A DNA stretch of 11,686 nucleotides from Cephalothrix simula (taxonomy: Eukaryota; Nemertea; Palaeonemertea; Archinemertea; Cephalotrichidae), in NCBI GenBank assembly GCA_035591015.1, contig JAXIUW010196843.1, positions 1 to 11,686 on the forward strand. The letters are read 5' to 3'. The position numbers and the translations under genes are program-made. This document shows, one piece after another, positions 1 through 8,785 of this stretch. The stretch's first letter is position 1. Each line of letters opens with the position of its first letter. Under the pieces are notes generated by a model, which ran no database searches, was not told the origin of the DNA, and was given only the letters and a program-made list of their open reading frames with translations.

Positions 1-1682
1 AGTTAGTATAGGGTCAAATTTCAAAATGGTCGTAGAGAGCTGCGGTTTTTTTTAATGGATAGCTCATGAAAAATCAAAATGAGGTTAAATTAGGAATTTT
101 TTCGATTTGTCAATATTTACGCCACTAGGTCACGTCATAGGTCTGAGTCATTCATTATACATTGTAAGTAAAATTGTCATTTTTCAGCATCTCTTAAGCT
201 ATAAATGTAGTCCAAAGTTTATAGTTCATAACACCAAGTGAGTAACCACTCGACTGTCAAACAGAAAGAAGTGATGACCTTCCCCGATTTCATAGAGTTT
301 AAGGAAGTGGAAACACTTAAATCCACTGGGATACTAGACTGTATTGGTCCAGCGTCATGAAATTTTTCATTGTTAGAAATATCGGATGTCACTGGTGACA
401 CATCTAATCCAATTTAAATCACTCGCGGGAATATATTTTAAATGTCTGCGTCTCGTGAAAAATACTCCTGTTTACCGCACATCGTTACACAAGGTCAATG
501 AGCATATCAATTTTTTTGCGTTTATATCATTGAGACAGTGTACTTGTCAATATGACAAAAAATAATTGAATGCAATCTTCTAAAAGTTCAATACCATTAT
601 TCATTATTACCTAATGACGCAGACATTTTATGACAGCAATATCATTACACCGACATCAAGCACATTAAGCAAATTTTTTCATACATTTTCCCATATTTTT
701 TTTATAGAGCTTGCCACTATAAAAAGGGGATTGATCTCCTTAAAAGTAAGTTCCAGTGCTTAAGATGAGATTAGGAATGAGATTGGTCTCAAGGTAAAAT
801 TCGAAAGCCACCTTTTTTTATAAGTAACCACCGATTAGCTACTCTGTTCGAATCATGAAACTACCGATAAAATTAGCCCAGCTTGTACAAAGTACACATA
901 GCATGCCTGGATTTGATAAAAAATTAATAGTAGCATTGAAAGGTCCAGTGTCTTATGAGAATAGAACCGAACGGAAAAAAATCGCATGATGGCATGCCCG
1001 ACCTAATTTGATATTACCGGAAACTACCCATTAAATTTAAAGTCACGTGATAAAATCGATGTGTCACAAAAATATTCTTACCTTTGATGAGCTTAATGCA
1101 AACACCCTGCTACGAAATACTACGACAAATATACCCCATGCAATCAATATGATCATTAAAATACCATTGCATTTATAATCGGTCACCACTTTTTTCCCGG
1201 TAATAGTTCCAAATGTTTTACATCACTATAAAACTTTACTTCACTTCAACCAGCGATTGTATTATATAACGGCTATATGTTTTTTGGATAGCGAAATTAG
1301 TTTGAAATATGTTGAATGTTGATTTATGGTACCAAACGTATTTATTTTTAATGGCGATTTATATATTTAGATCTAATAAGGCAAAATCTTCCCTTCAAAC
1401 TGCGACTAGATGAATACAAAAATTCAAACTTGCGATGACAATGACGTTTACATGTAAGCTTCTCTGGTAAACAAGAGGCTGTCTGGACGCGTCATCGAGG
1501 CTAAGTAACCCGAGGTATAACCTTAGCGATTTCCGGTTCCTATACCGAGGCATGTCCTGAGCTTTATGCATTTCACAAGTCGCGAACCGCGCATTCTCCC
1601 TGCGTTTTTTTGCAACAGGTGTACGCGACATGCCAGCTGGGACGTGAATACGCGACTAGTGGATGCACAATTCGTGAACCGC
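1..1682. other. AT-rich non-coding stretch, no supported gene
   Basis: I see no exon here that I can defend. Open frames are short and lack family-like composition or a pair of good splice sites. On the minus strand an AATAAA-type polyadenylation word lies near 1338-1344, but it is about 1.5 kb beyond the last supported exon, so it may be chance in AT-rich DNA. The stretch may be a continuing intron of the minus-strand gene or intergenic DNA. Composition shifts from AT-rich to more CpG-rich from about 1490 onward, leading into the repeat block that follows. Confidence 0.5.
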
Positions 1683-2430
1683 AGAGTATGGACAGAAACG
1701 ATGTCGCAGTCGCAGTCGCAGCGATATCACAAAATATATTGTGCATTAACGCCCATGATAACATCGCAAAGGTGCATCGATGTCGCCGCCCTGTTGCTCC
1801 CTTCCGTTATAAGACCAATAATGCCAAGAATGCGATTTTGCAATATCGCAACTGTAGTAGCATCACGGTTTCCAGCGCTATCGATGCTTAAGCGATGTCG
1901 CGGCGACATCGATGCGCTTTTGCGATATCAAAAATCCCATTCGTCATAATAGTGATGTTGCCGGGATATCGAAGAGAGATTCCTATAGGCAAAAGGCCTA
2001 AACCCTCGCTAGCACAAATTTTTGTCACCGCGATATCGCCGCTACACACTCCGTCCTCTTCGGCTCAATCCAAAGAATGCGATTTTGCGATGTCGCAAAG
2101 ACGAATCGATGTCAGCGTGATATCCCAGCGACAACGCTAAGTCGGATCAAGGTCCCGGCGATATCGATGTGATATTGAGGTGCGTAAGCAATGTCCCATC
2201 GATATCGCGGCGACATCGATGCACTTTTACGATATCGCAAAATTCGTCAGGAGAGAGCATAGAATGCTTGTAAATGACGTCATAATAGCGATGTCGCCGG
2301 GATATACATGTAGAAACGACATCGATGGGATTTTGCGATATCACAAGCGGCATCGCCGTTCCTTTGCTCTCTCCCTCTGAGCAATGTCACATCGATATCG
2401 ATGCGCTTTTGTGATATCGAATGCGACATC
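1683..2430. repeat. CpG-rich degenerate repeat block of CGATATCG / CGATGTCG words
   Basis: This block is dense in the palindromic or near-palindromic words GCGATATCGC, CGATATCG, ATCGATGTCGC and GCGACATCGATG, in both orientations, and stands out from the AT-rich surroundings. Longer units recur imperfectly. A 23-base unit of the form CATCGATG-NNN-TTTTNNGATATC occurs at 1907-1929, 2214-2236, 2320-2342 and 2396-2418. A second unit, CATAATAGYGATGTYGCCGGGATAT-like, occurs at about 1945-1969 and 2281-2305. Copy spacing is irregular (about 305, 106 and 76 bases for the first unit), so this is not a simple tandem satellite. It could be a degraded satellite, the internal part of a repetitive element, or a nested foldback. 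Several open frames cross it on both strands, as expected from its word content, and none looks like a gene. Confidence 0.75.
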
Positions 2431-2827
2431 ATTTCCGTCCATTCATGGAACCCCATGTAAGGGAATACGCCGCGTTAAGTTTTAAAATTGGGCCAAGGCC
2501 TGACTGTACAAATCCGTAAGGGAATAAATCGGAGCAACATGTGTCGTATAAGTCACGATTCAGCGAACGCGCAACTTGCATATTGCATATAGCTTTGGAC
2601 ACATATTCCTATTCTAGGGAACTCTACCAACCTCACGGACAACAAGCGAGGTTCCAGAGGACCTTGGCGATATTCAGATATTCAGGACTTACGTACACAC
2701 TAAATAGCGAAATGGAAATATTGCATGCCCACTTGTGGGGGAAACCTAGCGTGGGGCCACAGAGAATTACCCGGGATGCCCATTACTTAAGCCATTTTTC
2801 ACAAAAAATTGTAACCTACCTTCTTAC
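2431..2827. other. Unassigned stretch between repeat block and last supported exon
   Basis: This is either the start of the next intron of the minus-strand gene or, if the donor at 2828 is not used, the end of the coding region and its 3' untranslated region. A plus-strand open frame of 110 codons crosses most of it and runs into the antisense of the exon. Its composition gives no family signal and I do not call it a gene. An 11-base direct repeat, GTAAGGGAATA, occurs at 2457-2467 and 2516-2526. No minus-strand AATAAA was seen here, which slightly favours continued splicing. Confidence 0.4.
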
Positions 2828-3681
2828 GTCAACACGGAGTTCACCGCCATCATTTTGGGAGGAAATTGAATGAGACTGCTGATGCGTTGTTAAAGTCGTT
2901 TGTTTTGAATGTTGCTGCTGCTGCTGCTGATTCTGCACTGGTTGACTTTGCACCTGCACCTGCTGAAATTGCTGTTGCTGTGGTGATGAGAAAAATGCAG
3001 ACTGGGTTTGCGCTGAAACCGGGGATTCGCTGTAACTTGATGATGTCATCGACGAATGCTGCTTTTGTATTGTTGGATGTTGCTTTTGTGTTTTTGAATA
3101 TTGTGTTGTTGTTACGTGTTCCTTAACTGTTGTTCCAGATGTCGAATTAGTTGGCGCTGTGTGTTGCTCGTTGAAAAAAGCAGCGGAGCCAAGAGGCGTT
3201 GGAGTTTGCGAACGCATCCTGATAACAGGTACAGGTTGACTGGTTCCAGTGCTTAAATTATGGTGAGAGGATGATTTCGTGATCTTGTGACCTTGAATTA
3301 ACGGAACACCTTGCTGTGTTGTTACAGTGTGTTGTTGTTGAACAACCGGAGGCATTACAACCTGCTGTGGGGGTTGAACGTACTGAAAAACCCCTGGTTG
3401 GATAGAAACACCTGATTGGGTTGACATTCCACGTGGAAGAGTAACAAATGAAGGTGGTTGGCCAATGGGATATCCTCCAGCATCTAAACCAGCTGAAACT
3501 GGCATAAATGCTGGCTGAGGACTTCTTTGTAAGGTCATTGTTCCATAATTTTGTTGTGTAAGTGGAATACCTTGTGGTAAGACGTGTGCAGGCTCCTGGC
3601 GCATGGTAACAAACGTGTTACCATGTTGAAGGGTGCCGGTGTTGTGAAGGGTGCCCATACTTTTTGAATGCTTGATAGGAC
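2828..3681 (-). CDS. Exon 7 of unidentified gene: Gln-rich low-complexity segment
   Basis: This 854-base internal exon encodes fragment residues 1166-1449, plus the last two bases of a split Gly codon at 1165. The acceptor is TTTTTCTATAATTTGCAG just before 3681. The preferred donor is GAC|GTAAGA, giving an exon end at 2828 in phase 0. No globular domain is recognisable. The N-terminal half is rich in Gly, Pro, Thr and Gln, with motifs such as GTLHNTGTLQHG and QPPQQVVMPPVVQQQH. The C-terminal 80 or so residues are strongly Gln/Ser-rich and contain a run of six Gln encoded by a CAG tract (plus-strand CTG repeat at about 2914-2929). A serine patch, KSSSHHNLS, and several S/T-P sites could be phosphorylated. 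This looks like a disordered tail or linker. If the donor were ignored, the frame would stop at TAG 2818-2816 after only four more codons, so this could instead be the terminal exon. Exon status is well supported; function is unknown. Confidence 0.8.
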
Positions 3682-4225
3682 CTGCAAATTATAGAAAAAT
3701 TCATATTAACGCATTAAAAAGTATTGTACCACAAGCATTTACGAGGTATTTATGTTTTAAATGCAATTTATATTTAATCAAAATCCATCACCAACTTATA
3801 TTTCATCGAATGCTTCATATTAAAATGGTTTAATGCAAGCAAAATCAGCATTATATGATTTAAATTAAAGCTGACGGGCAGAGGTCAAACATGACCCGGT
3901 GACTAATCGCGCGTACCGCGAGCAGTTACGCACCATCTTTACGAGCAATTTTTTGGCGATTAGTTGGGATTAGTGAGAAACACTTCGAATTAATCTTGTG
4001 TCATATCGAATCCTGTATCGTATTTTCAATCAAAAATACGAAATGAAAAATTTTACATGAAGGATATTTTAGAAATCATCGAATTTTGGTTTTCTTATTT
4101 CAACATCTCTATGTAACCAATTTCCTACAACAATCACATGAAAAAATTGCTCGTTTAGATGTGCTAAAACAAAGTGTTGGAAAAATTCTAAATTTGAATG
4201 TAGAAGATCACAGCGCATCTTGTAC
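3682..4225 (-). other. Intron between exons 6 and 7
   Basis: This 544-base AT-rich intron has donor GAAG|GTACAAG at its right end and a good pyrimidine-rich acceptor at its left end. It interrupts a glycine codon (G|GT). No repeat, element or RNA gene was recognised inside. Confidence 0.75.
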
Positions 4226-4351
4226 CTTCTAGGTCTTGAATATTGACTCCTACAATCTGTATGTGGTCCTCATCATCCCAAGTACTTGTGGACGAGATTG
4301 ACTGTGATCTACTACGAGGGTAGACATCTCTACGATAATAGGGTGAGGTAT
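4226..4351 (-). CDS. Exon 6 of unidentified gene: Ser/Arg-rich then acidic segment
   Basis: This 126-base exon encodes residues 1124-1164 and shares split codons at both ends (Asp 1123 and Gly 1165). The acceptor is CTATCAAATCAACTTTAG and the donor GAAG|GTACAAG. The peptide begins with a Tyr/Arg-rich stretch (DTSPYYRRDVYPRSRSQS), continues through a Ser/Thr patch to an acidic turn (WDDEDH), and ends with a hydrophobic strand-like IQIVGVNIQDLE. That last part is the least disordered-looking piece of the C-terminal half and may be a short binding motif. Both boundaries are in phase 1 and the length is divisible by three, so the exon could be skipped without breaking the frame. The frame match to both neighbours, with no stop, is the main evidence that it is real. 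Confidence 0.83.
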
Positions 4352-5445
4352 CTAAAGTTGATTTGATAGAAGTTAAAGAATCATAAAAATTAGTTAACAC
4401 AAAAGTGAAAATAACAAAGCTTCTCTGTGAAGTGCAAGGCATCGCCCTACCAAAAGTGAAGCCACTGATCGAAATTATTCGTTGGAAAGCTTAACTACAA
4501 CGGGTGAGGACCTTATTAGGCTGATATTTCATGACATACAAACTCGGTTTTTTTTAAAAAAAGAGTTATGCACCATGCACTTTTCGACTGCTGCCACTGG
4601 AGGGGATGGGAAACCTCCGGGGGCAGACGTTAAAAATCGATCAATTATTATCATTACTTATAAATCGTTCGATAGTTGATTATAATATTGCTATTATTAC
4701 GACTATGTCGCACAGGCTCACCCGCCAAAGTACAACTTTCAAACGAGTGTATGCATACACGAATGGATGGAAAAATTGGATGAGGCACCGTAAAATGTAA
4801 AAATTTCGGCCCCCCTGCCGAGATCTCCTAGGAGGAGCATCGGAACTCCTGAACCCTATACATGTTTGGAAAGGGCATGAATAGTTACACACCATGGGGT
4901 GATTTTTACATTTTTTGCTCCACGTGGTGGGGAGTGGTGGCGCAAAATGTGCAATAAATCGAAAATAGACTAGAGCCCACTTTTAGTGGCCGAACAATCC
5001 CGAAGCAATTCTATTTCTTGTTCGTAAAACGATTCTAATTCTAATTTTGATGCATTATAGTTTTTTCGATTTTTTTGCACATTTTGCGCCATCACTGTCC
5101 ACCAGGTGTATAACTTTTCATGCCCTTTCTAGAAATGTATAGGGTTAAGGGGCTCCGATTCCCCTTCTAGTGCCTCATCCAATTTTTCGATCCATTTGTG
5201 TATAATAATATTATAACATTTAATCAGAGCATTTTACAGAAACAAAACATTCAAAAGAAAACTTAAAAAACGATTACCGATAGATGAAATAATTTATAAC
5301 AAATTCAGTTTTCGGTGGCTCAATGCGTGTCTATATTCTTGTATTGTACATGCAATGTATCATGCATTATTGAGCATATGTTTTCAGATATACATATGGA
5401 TATATAAACATGTTTTTTCTCTATTTAATATTGCGGCAAATATAC
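4352..5445 (-). other. Intron between exons 5 and 6
   Basis: At 1094 bases this is the longest intron fully contained in the window. Donor is CCAG|GTATATTTG and acceptor is the tract before 4351. It hosts the foldback element at 4747-5204. The segment 4440-4746 is unassigned. It has a short T8/A7 near-palindrome around 4550-4562 and no coding signal. Confidence 0.75.
4747..5204. mobile_element. Foldback (long inverted repeat) MITE-like element
   Basis: Two arms are inverted copies of each other. The left arm runs about 4747-4965 and the right arm about 5061-5204, separated by a loop of about 95 bases. At the outer ends, AAAAATTGGATGAGGCAC (4771-4788) is matched by the reverse complement of 5170-5187. 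In the middle, CCCTATACAT and AAAGGGCATGAA are matched inverted on the right. At the inner ends, GGCGCAAAATGTGCA (4940-4954) is matched by 5076-5090. The left arm is longer because it has extra segments near 4789-4830 and 4900-4935. No transposase frame exists inside, so this would be non-autonomous. The left end carries a perfect 14-base palindrome, GTGTATGCATACAC, at 4747-4760. I cannot define a target-site duplication with confidence. Confidence 0.75.
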
Positions 5446-5547
5446 CTGGTTGATAGGAATAAAACTGCGTCGACGGAGAAAATGGGAACGGTGGCGTAAG
5501 TGGTGTTGCCGGCGTTAGACTCATTGGTGTTGCGGGCCTCAAATAAG
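5446..5547 (-). CDS. Exon 5 of unidentified gene: Thr/Pro-rich segment
   Basis: This 102-base exon encodes residues 1090-1122, with split codons for Thr 1089 and Asp 1123. The acceptor is GCTTATTTTAG and the donor CAACCAG|GTATAT. The peptide has three spaced ATP/STP-type motifs (PATPMSLTPATPLTPPF) and then an aromatic, proline-rich end (FYSYQP). Such TP clusters are typical of proline-directed kinase targets in disordered linkers. That is a general property, not evidence for a specific enzyme. Both ends are in phase 1 and the length is divisible by three, so skipping would keep the frame. The exon is short, but the join to both neighbours is open and in frame. Confidence 0.8.
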
Positions 5548-6261
5548 CTAAAATAAGCGTTCAAATGTTCAGAATTTCAGAAATAAAAATATTAATCAAA
5601 TAAACGGTGCAGTTTGCACAGAAACGTATTGGGCAGGTTTGAGGATACAAAAAGCCCCCATCCATGAATAAAAGACGTAAAAAGGTTTAATTGAAATTAA
5701 TGAGAATGCTAATCAGGGTTGAAAATCACTACAATATGTGAACCTACACCACAAAATCAGTCTGATGTCGTTTAGGGGCCGTCTCAAAATTATCGACACT
5801 TAAAAAAACCTGTTTCGTTTAAAGAGGGAGGGGAGTTGGATGGAATCCTCTGTTTCGTTTAGATTTTAGTTGCAGAAGTGTCGACGTGTCGATCAAAAAT
5901 TGAACATCATAAAATGGACACTTCTTCAAAGGTTGAGTTTCGTTAAGTGTTTTTAATTCTCTTTCCAGAAATGAATTTGTGACATCAGATTGCTTTAATG
6001 CATAATGAAGGAAGGATGGTGGCTTTTTGTATTAAAATTTTTTTATGCCTATAAGTACCGATTTTGATGTTAATATAGATTAGCTGATGATAACAATTTA
6101 ATTATTAAAATCAAATGTTAATTTACTAAAAAGTTACACAATATTTACTAAAAGTGCTAAGATACTGCAAACTACCCAAAAACAACCATTTCACAGTGAA
6201 TTGAAAAATAAGCAAATAAACACCCGATAAGGCTTACTTCTTTAAAAATATAAAAACTTAC
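5548..6261 (-). other. Intron between exons 4 and 5
   Basis: This 714-base intron has donor ACCA|GTAAGTT and acceptor ATTTTAG. It splits a threonine codon (A|CT). It carries the short inverted-repeat element at 5775-5903. The rest, including the very AT-rich 5940-6260, shows no coding signal. Confidence 0.75.
5775..5903. mobile_element. Short MITE-like element with GGGGCCGTCTC end
   Basis: The left end begins GGGGCCGTCTCAAAATTATC and continues GACACTT. The right end near 5875-5901 reads AAGTGTCGAC then GTGTCGATCAAAAATTG. Its reverse complement matches the left end imperfectly, with a repeated CGACAC step. Inside, CTGTTTCGTTTA occurs twice (about 5809 and 5850). There is no open frame, so it is non-autonomous. 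The GGGGCCGT start resembles ends of dispersed elements I recall from insect genomes. That resemblance is from memory and is not a database match. Confidence 0.6.
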
Positions 6262-6346
6262 TGGTCTGTTGAGGTGTATTGGGTTCAAGTTCAGCGACTC
6301 CTATCGGCTTGAGTGTAATTACATCTTCCTCCTCCGGTTCCGGTTT
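6262..6346 (-). CDS. Exon 4 of unidentified gene: short acidic segment
   Basis: This 85-base exon encodes residues 1061-1088 and the first base of Thr 1089. The acceptor is AATTCCTTTAG and the donor CAGACCA|GTAAGT, a full consensus. The peptide starts with an acidic KPEPEEEDV stretch, followed by a hydrophobic-containing ITLKPIGVAELEP and a polar NTPQQT end. The exon enters in phase 0 and leaves in phase 1, so it cannot be dropped alone without shifting the frame. It is too short for an open-frame scan to pick out. It is supported by strong splice signals and by the exact phase match to exons 3 and 5. Confidence 0.85.
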
Positions 6347-7073
6347 CTAAAGGAATTTAAAATATGCGTTAAAAGTCATTTTTATTAGTTATTTTTATGC
6401 ACGGACAAAACACAATAATGAACGCACGAAATTGGCTAAACAAAACTAAATCAAATTTATATAAGGCTCGTCTCTAAAGTATCGACAATTCGACCAACTT
6501 TCCACCGGGACTTGCCCTTTCCTTAAAATGAGAGCCTATTTTTTAAGAACAGTGGTGATCATTCGTGAAGATAATTTCAAGACGGCCCATAAGATAAACA
6601 TGATAAAAGGTTTTGTTGATTTTTTGTATTCGCAGTTTGAAACGCATTTTCCGGTTAAATGTTAAAATGTGAGCTATGTTTATAATAAATCTGGGTCGCT
6701 ACTTAAACAAAAAATGTATGAGTTTGACATTCCAGCATTCAATACAGGAAATTCGCTCTAAAATAGCCATTATACTGCTATAATATAATCATGTCATCAA
6801 AAATTCCAAATTATTATTCAAATATTACATGCATAAAGCATTTTTCGCAGCCATATCGCCGCAGCTGTGCAAATATACCAATATATCGATCTGTTCGCCA
6901 GCAATGGATCGATAACGCGCTGAAGCACATATTAAATGGCACACGATCGATAACAAAATTTAAAAAAATTTGGCGTGCGTTTTTGAATGTCTTTTCATTT
7001 TTTGATTGGCGGATTGAAACTACTGGGTCCGGGTCCGGGTTTTGGGGTTTACATTCATGCAGGGGTAAATTAC
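6347..7073 (-). other. Intron between exons 3 and 4
   Basis: This 727-base intron has donor ATGGAG|GTAATT, weaker than the others, and acceptor CCTTTAG. It contains the element at 6460-6594. Just inside the donor, plus-strand 7025-7040 has a GGGTCC direct repeat. The plus-strand open frame from 6791 has no recognisable composition and is rejected as a gene. Confidence 0.75.
6460..6594. mobile_element. Short MITE-like element related to the 5775 copy
   Basis: The left end is ATAAGGCTCGTCTCTAAAGT followed by ATCGAC. The right end is ATAATTTCAAGACGGCCCAT at 6571-6590, whose reverse complement is ATGGGCCGTCTTGAAATTAT. The two ends are therefore imperfect inverted repeats. The left end also matches the start of the 5775-5903 element (CCGTCTC-AAA-TATCGACA pattern). 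The interior does not align obviously with that copy and holds no open frame. It may be a second member of the same family, diverged or internally deleted. Confidence 0.6.
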
Positions 7074-7985
7074 CTCCATTTGCTTATAGTGCGTATATGA
7101 GACTCCTTCTTGATCCAAACTTGATTCAGTGATAAGATTTCCTGCTTGCGATCCTTCACGTTCATAACCAGGTTTCTTTTGTCTCGAAAGCGAATATTGC
7201 GTATCATAATTTGTTTCTGTCATTACAAAATTAGAGCGGTTATCAGGACGTGCTGAACCTAGTAGTGTATCTGGAGTCTTTGGCCTCATGGGTGGTTGAT
7301 GCTGAGATTGATAATATAGGTTATCGGTATCGTATGTTTCTGTTGTTATGACTTTAGACTGGTTAACTGAACGTGCTGAACGATCACCTAGTACGGTATC
7401 AGGAGTCTTTGGCCTTGGTTGATGATGCTGAGAATATTGTGTATCGTATGTTTCTGTTGTTGTAACATTAGACTGGTTAACTGAACGTGCTGAACGATCA
7501 CCTAGTACATTATCTGGAGTCTTTGGCCTGGGAGGTTGATGCTGAGAATGTGTATCGTATGTTGTTTCAGTTGTCGTGACATCAGTGCGCAAAACACGTG
7601 ACACTGGGTCACGGTCACGTGAATTTTGTACATGAGATTCATATGTAGTACTAGAGTCTATTAAATCTTGATTTGGCCTTGACATCGAATTCTGCATATC
7701 ATGAGAATTGTACGACGCCGTTATGGCAGAAGACGTTTGGCTGACCGAGCGTGACGGAACGGTCACGTTCGAGTAATTATGGCTTCGTGGCGGAGGTGGG
7801 GGGACTTGATCAACTTTGGTAGTTTGAAACGAAGATTCTGTGTAAACATCATGCATGTCACGTCGGGGTGATTGGGCATGCGCAGTACGACTGGGTGAAT
7901 CATGGCGAACATTGATGGATTCCAATTTTTGGAGGGAGGACTCCAAATCGTAAAGAGACGCATCCACATTTGAACGATTGCTAAC
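7074..7985 (-). CDS. Exon 3 of unidentified gene: helix motif, proline run and 38-residue repeats
   Basis: This 912-base exon, exactly 304 codons, encodes residues 757-1060 and is phase 0 at both ends. The acceptor is TCTGTCTCTCTGTAATAG. A second AG five bases further in would break the frame. The donor is ATGGAG|GTAATT. The exon opens with a short amphipathic segment (VDASLYDLESSLQKLES) likely to be helical. A proline run (QVPPPPPRS), a possible SH3, EVH1 or profilin ligand, follows at plus-strand about 7786-7805. A Ser/Thr-rich linker leads to three and a half tandem repeats of about 38 residues at 7161-7577. The exon ends with a less repetitive acidic and aromatic stretch. No catalytic or globular domain is visible. 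The GTG at 7967 that could open this frame is an internal valine, not a start. Confidence 0.88.
7161..7577 (-). repeat. Tandem protein-coding repeat, about 38 residues per unit
   Basis: Three full units and a partial fourth sit inside exon 3: 7577-7464 and 7463-7350 (114 bases each), 7349-7224 (126 bases), and a fragment from 7223. Each unit follows the order TTETYDT, a Gln/His-rich spacer, RPKTPDxxLG, then RSARSVNQS or a variant. Units 1 and 2 are nearly identical at the nucleotide level. Unit 3 carries a four-residue insertion in the spacer and a diverged end. The gradient suggests recent duplication of the first two units. Confidence 0.85.
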
Positions 7986-8645
7986 CTATTACAGAGAGAC
8001 AGAGGATAGACGTGTTACAAGAATTGCAAAAAGTAGCGAGAAACAAAGGATTTTAGGACACGTCGCGACAGGCATATCAAACAATACTCATTCCGATATA
8101 TATCTGCGTGTCTACCCTAGACTGTAGGAGAGTGTTCTAGAATACAAAGTTTCTCACTTTCTTGCAAGATTGAGAGGAAAAAACATTGAAAAAACATGAA
8201 ATCTGATATTTCCAATAAGAAGGTTGTTTTCCATGTAAATGTCATATTTTCATTAGAATACCAGACGTTTGTTGTTATCAGTTATCTAATATCAATAACC
8301 ATTGAGAACTCAGAAAATACTCTAGACCCGTCCGAATACGAATAGAAAAGATATATATATATATACATGTATAACCTTCTTGATTGGAAATAGCCAAACA
8401 TGTAAGGAAAAAAAATAATAATAAGGTAAATAACCAAGTCCTATTAGCACGCACCCGACCACCATGTTATTACATGTTATCAAAATTCTTTATAAAAAAT
8501 ATCATTGATAAATAGATTTTCAAAAGACACAAAGCATTCTCTTTTGCGATATTAAAAAAATTCAAAACTGAGAAATTTTAAAATCTTGAGAAAAATATGT
8601 TATAAAAGATTTCATAAAAAAGCACAAATATTTTTTTTAACTTAC
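7986..8645 (-). other. Intron between exons 2 and 3
   Basis: This 660-base AT-rich intron has donor CGATCT|GTAAGT and a strong pyrimidine tract at the acceptor. It contains a short (AT)n microsatellite near 8351-8365. No element, RNA gene or coding signal was seen. Confidence 0.75.
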
Positions 8646-8785
8646 AGATCGAGTTTCTGAACGGGATTCTTCATAACGTTGGTTTTCGAAAGTATCTTTC
8701 TTGGGTTTCGGAGACATACGGGCTTCAACTGCTTTTTTCGCTTTGTGCAATTGGTATTCGAGGTCCTCTAATTGCTGTTGTAATC
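8646..8785 (-). CDS. Exon 2 of unidentified gene: coiled-coil-like segment
   Basis: This 140-base exon encodes residues 711-756 and the last two bases of Arg 710. The acceptor is GTCTTTTTAATAG and the donor TCGATCT|GTAAGT. The first half, LQQQLEDLEYQLHKAKKAVE, has leucines and other hydrophobics at heptad-like spacing and is the best coiled-coil or amphipathic helix candidate in the fragment. The second half is charged and polar (MSPKPKKDTFENQRYEESRS) and looks disordered. The exon enters in phase 1 and leaves in phase 0. Exon 1 has a similar motif in the same place relative to its acceptor. The small size and the perfect phase match support it as real. Confidence 0.87.

Noticed and set aside
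278-403. Possible minus-strand exon with Ser/Thr-rich translation (SPVTSDISNNEKFHDAG...)
   Set aside because: An AG (ATTGGATTAG) precedes an open frame, but the pyrimidine tract is poor, the donor candidate (GGGAAG|GTCATC) is weak, and its entry phase (1) does not match either donor of the exon ending at 2828. It would need an unseen exon in between.
1566-2380. Overlapping open frames on both strands across the CpG-rich block
   Set aside because: They overlap in several frames, follow the repeated CGATATCG-type words, and have no natural protein composition. They are by-products of the repeat.
1890-2430. CRISPR-like array of short repeats
   Set aside because: Repeat spacing is irregular, units are degenerate and in both orientations, and the genome is clearly eukaryotic.
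2457-2526. GTAAGGGAATA direct repeat 59 bases apart as a target-site duplication
   Set aside because: The enclosed 48 bases have no inverted ends or other element features, so chance or local duplication is more likely.
2541-2873. 110-codon plus-strand open frame
   Set aside because: It runs antisense into exon 7, has no splice or family support, and has ordinary random composition.
7763-7969. ATG-started minus-strand frame at the beginning of exon 3
   Set aside because: It overlaps the exon 3 frame that joins exons 2 and 4 exactly in phase; the alternative frame does not fit either neighbour.
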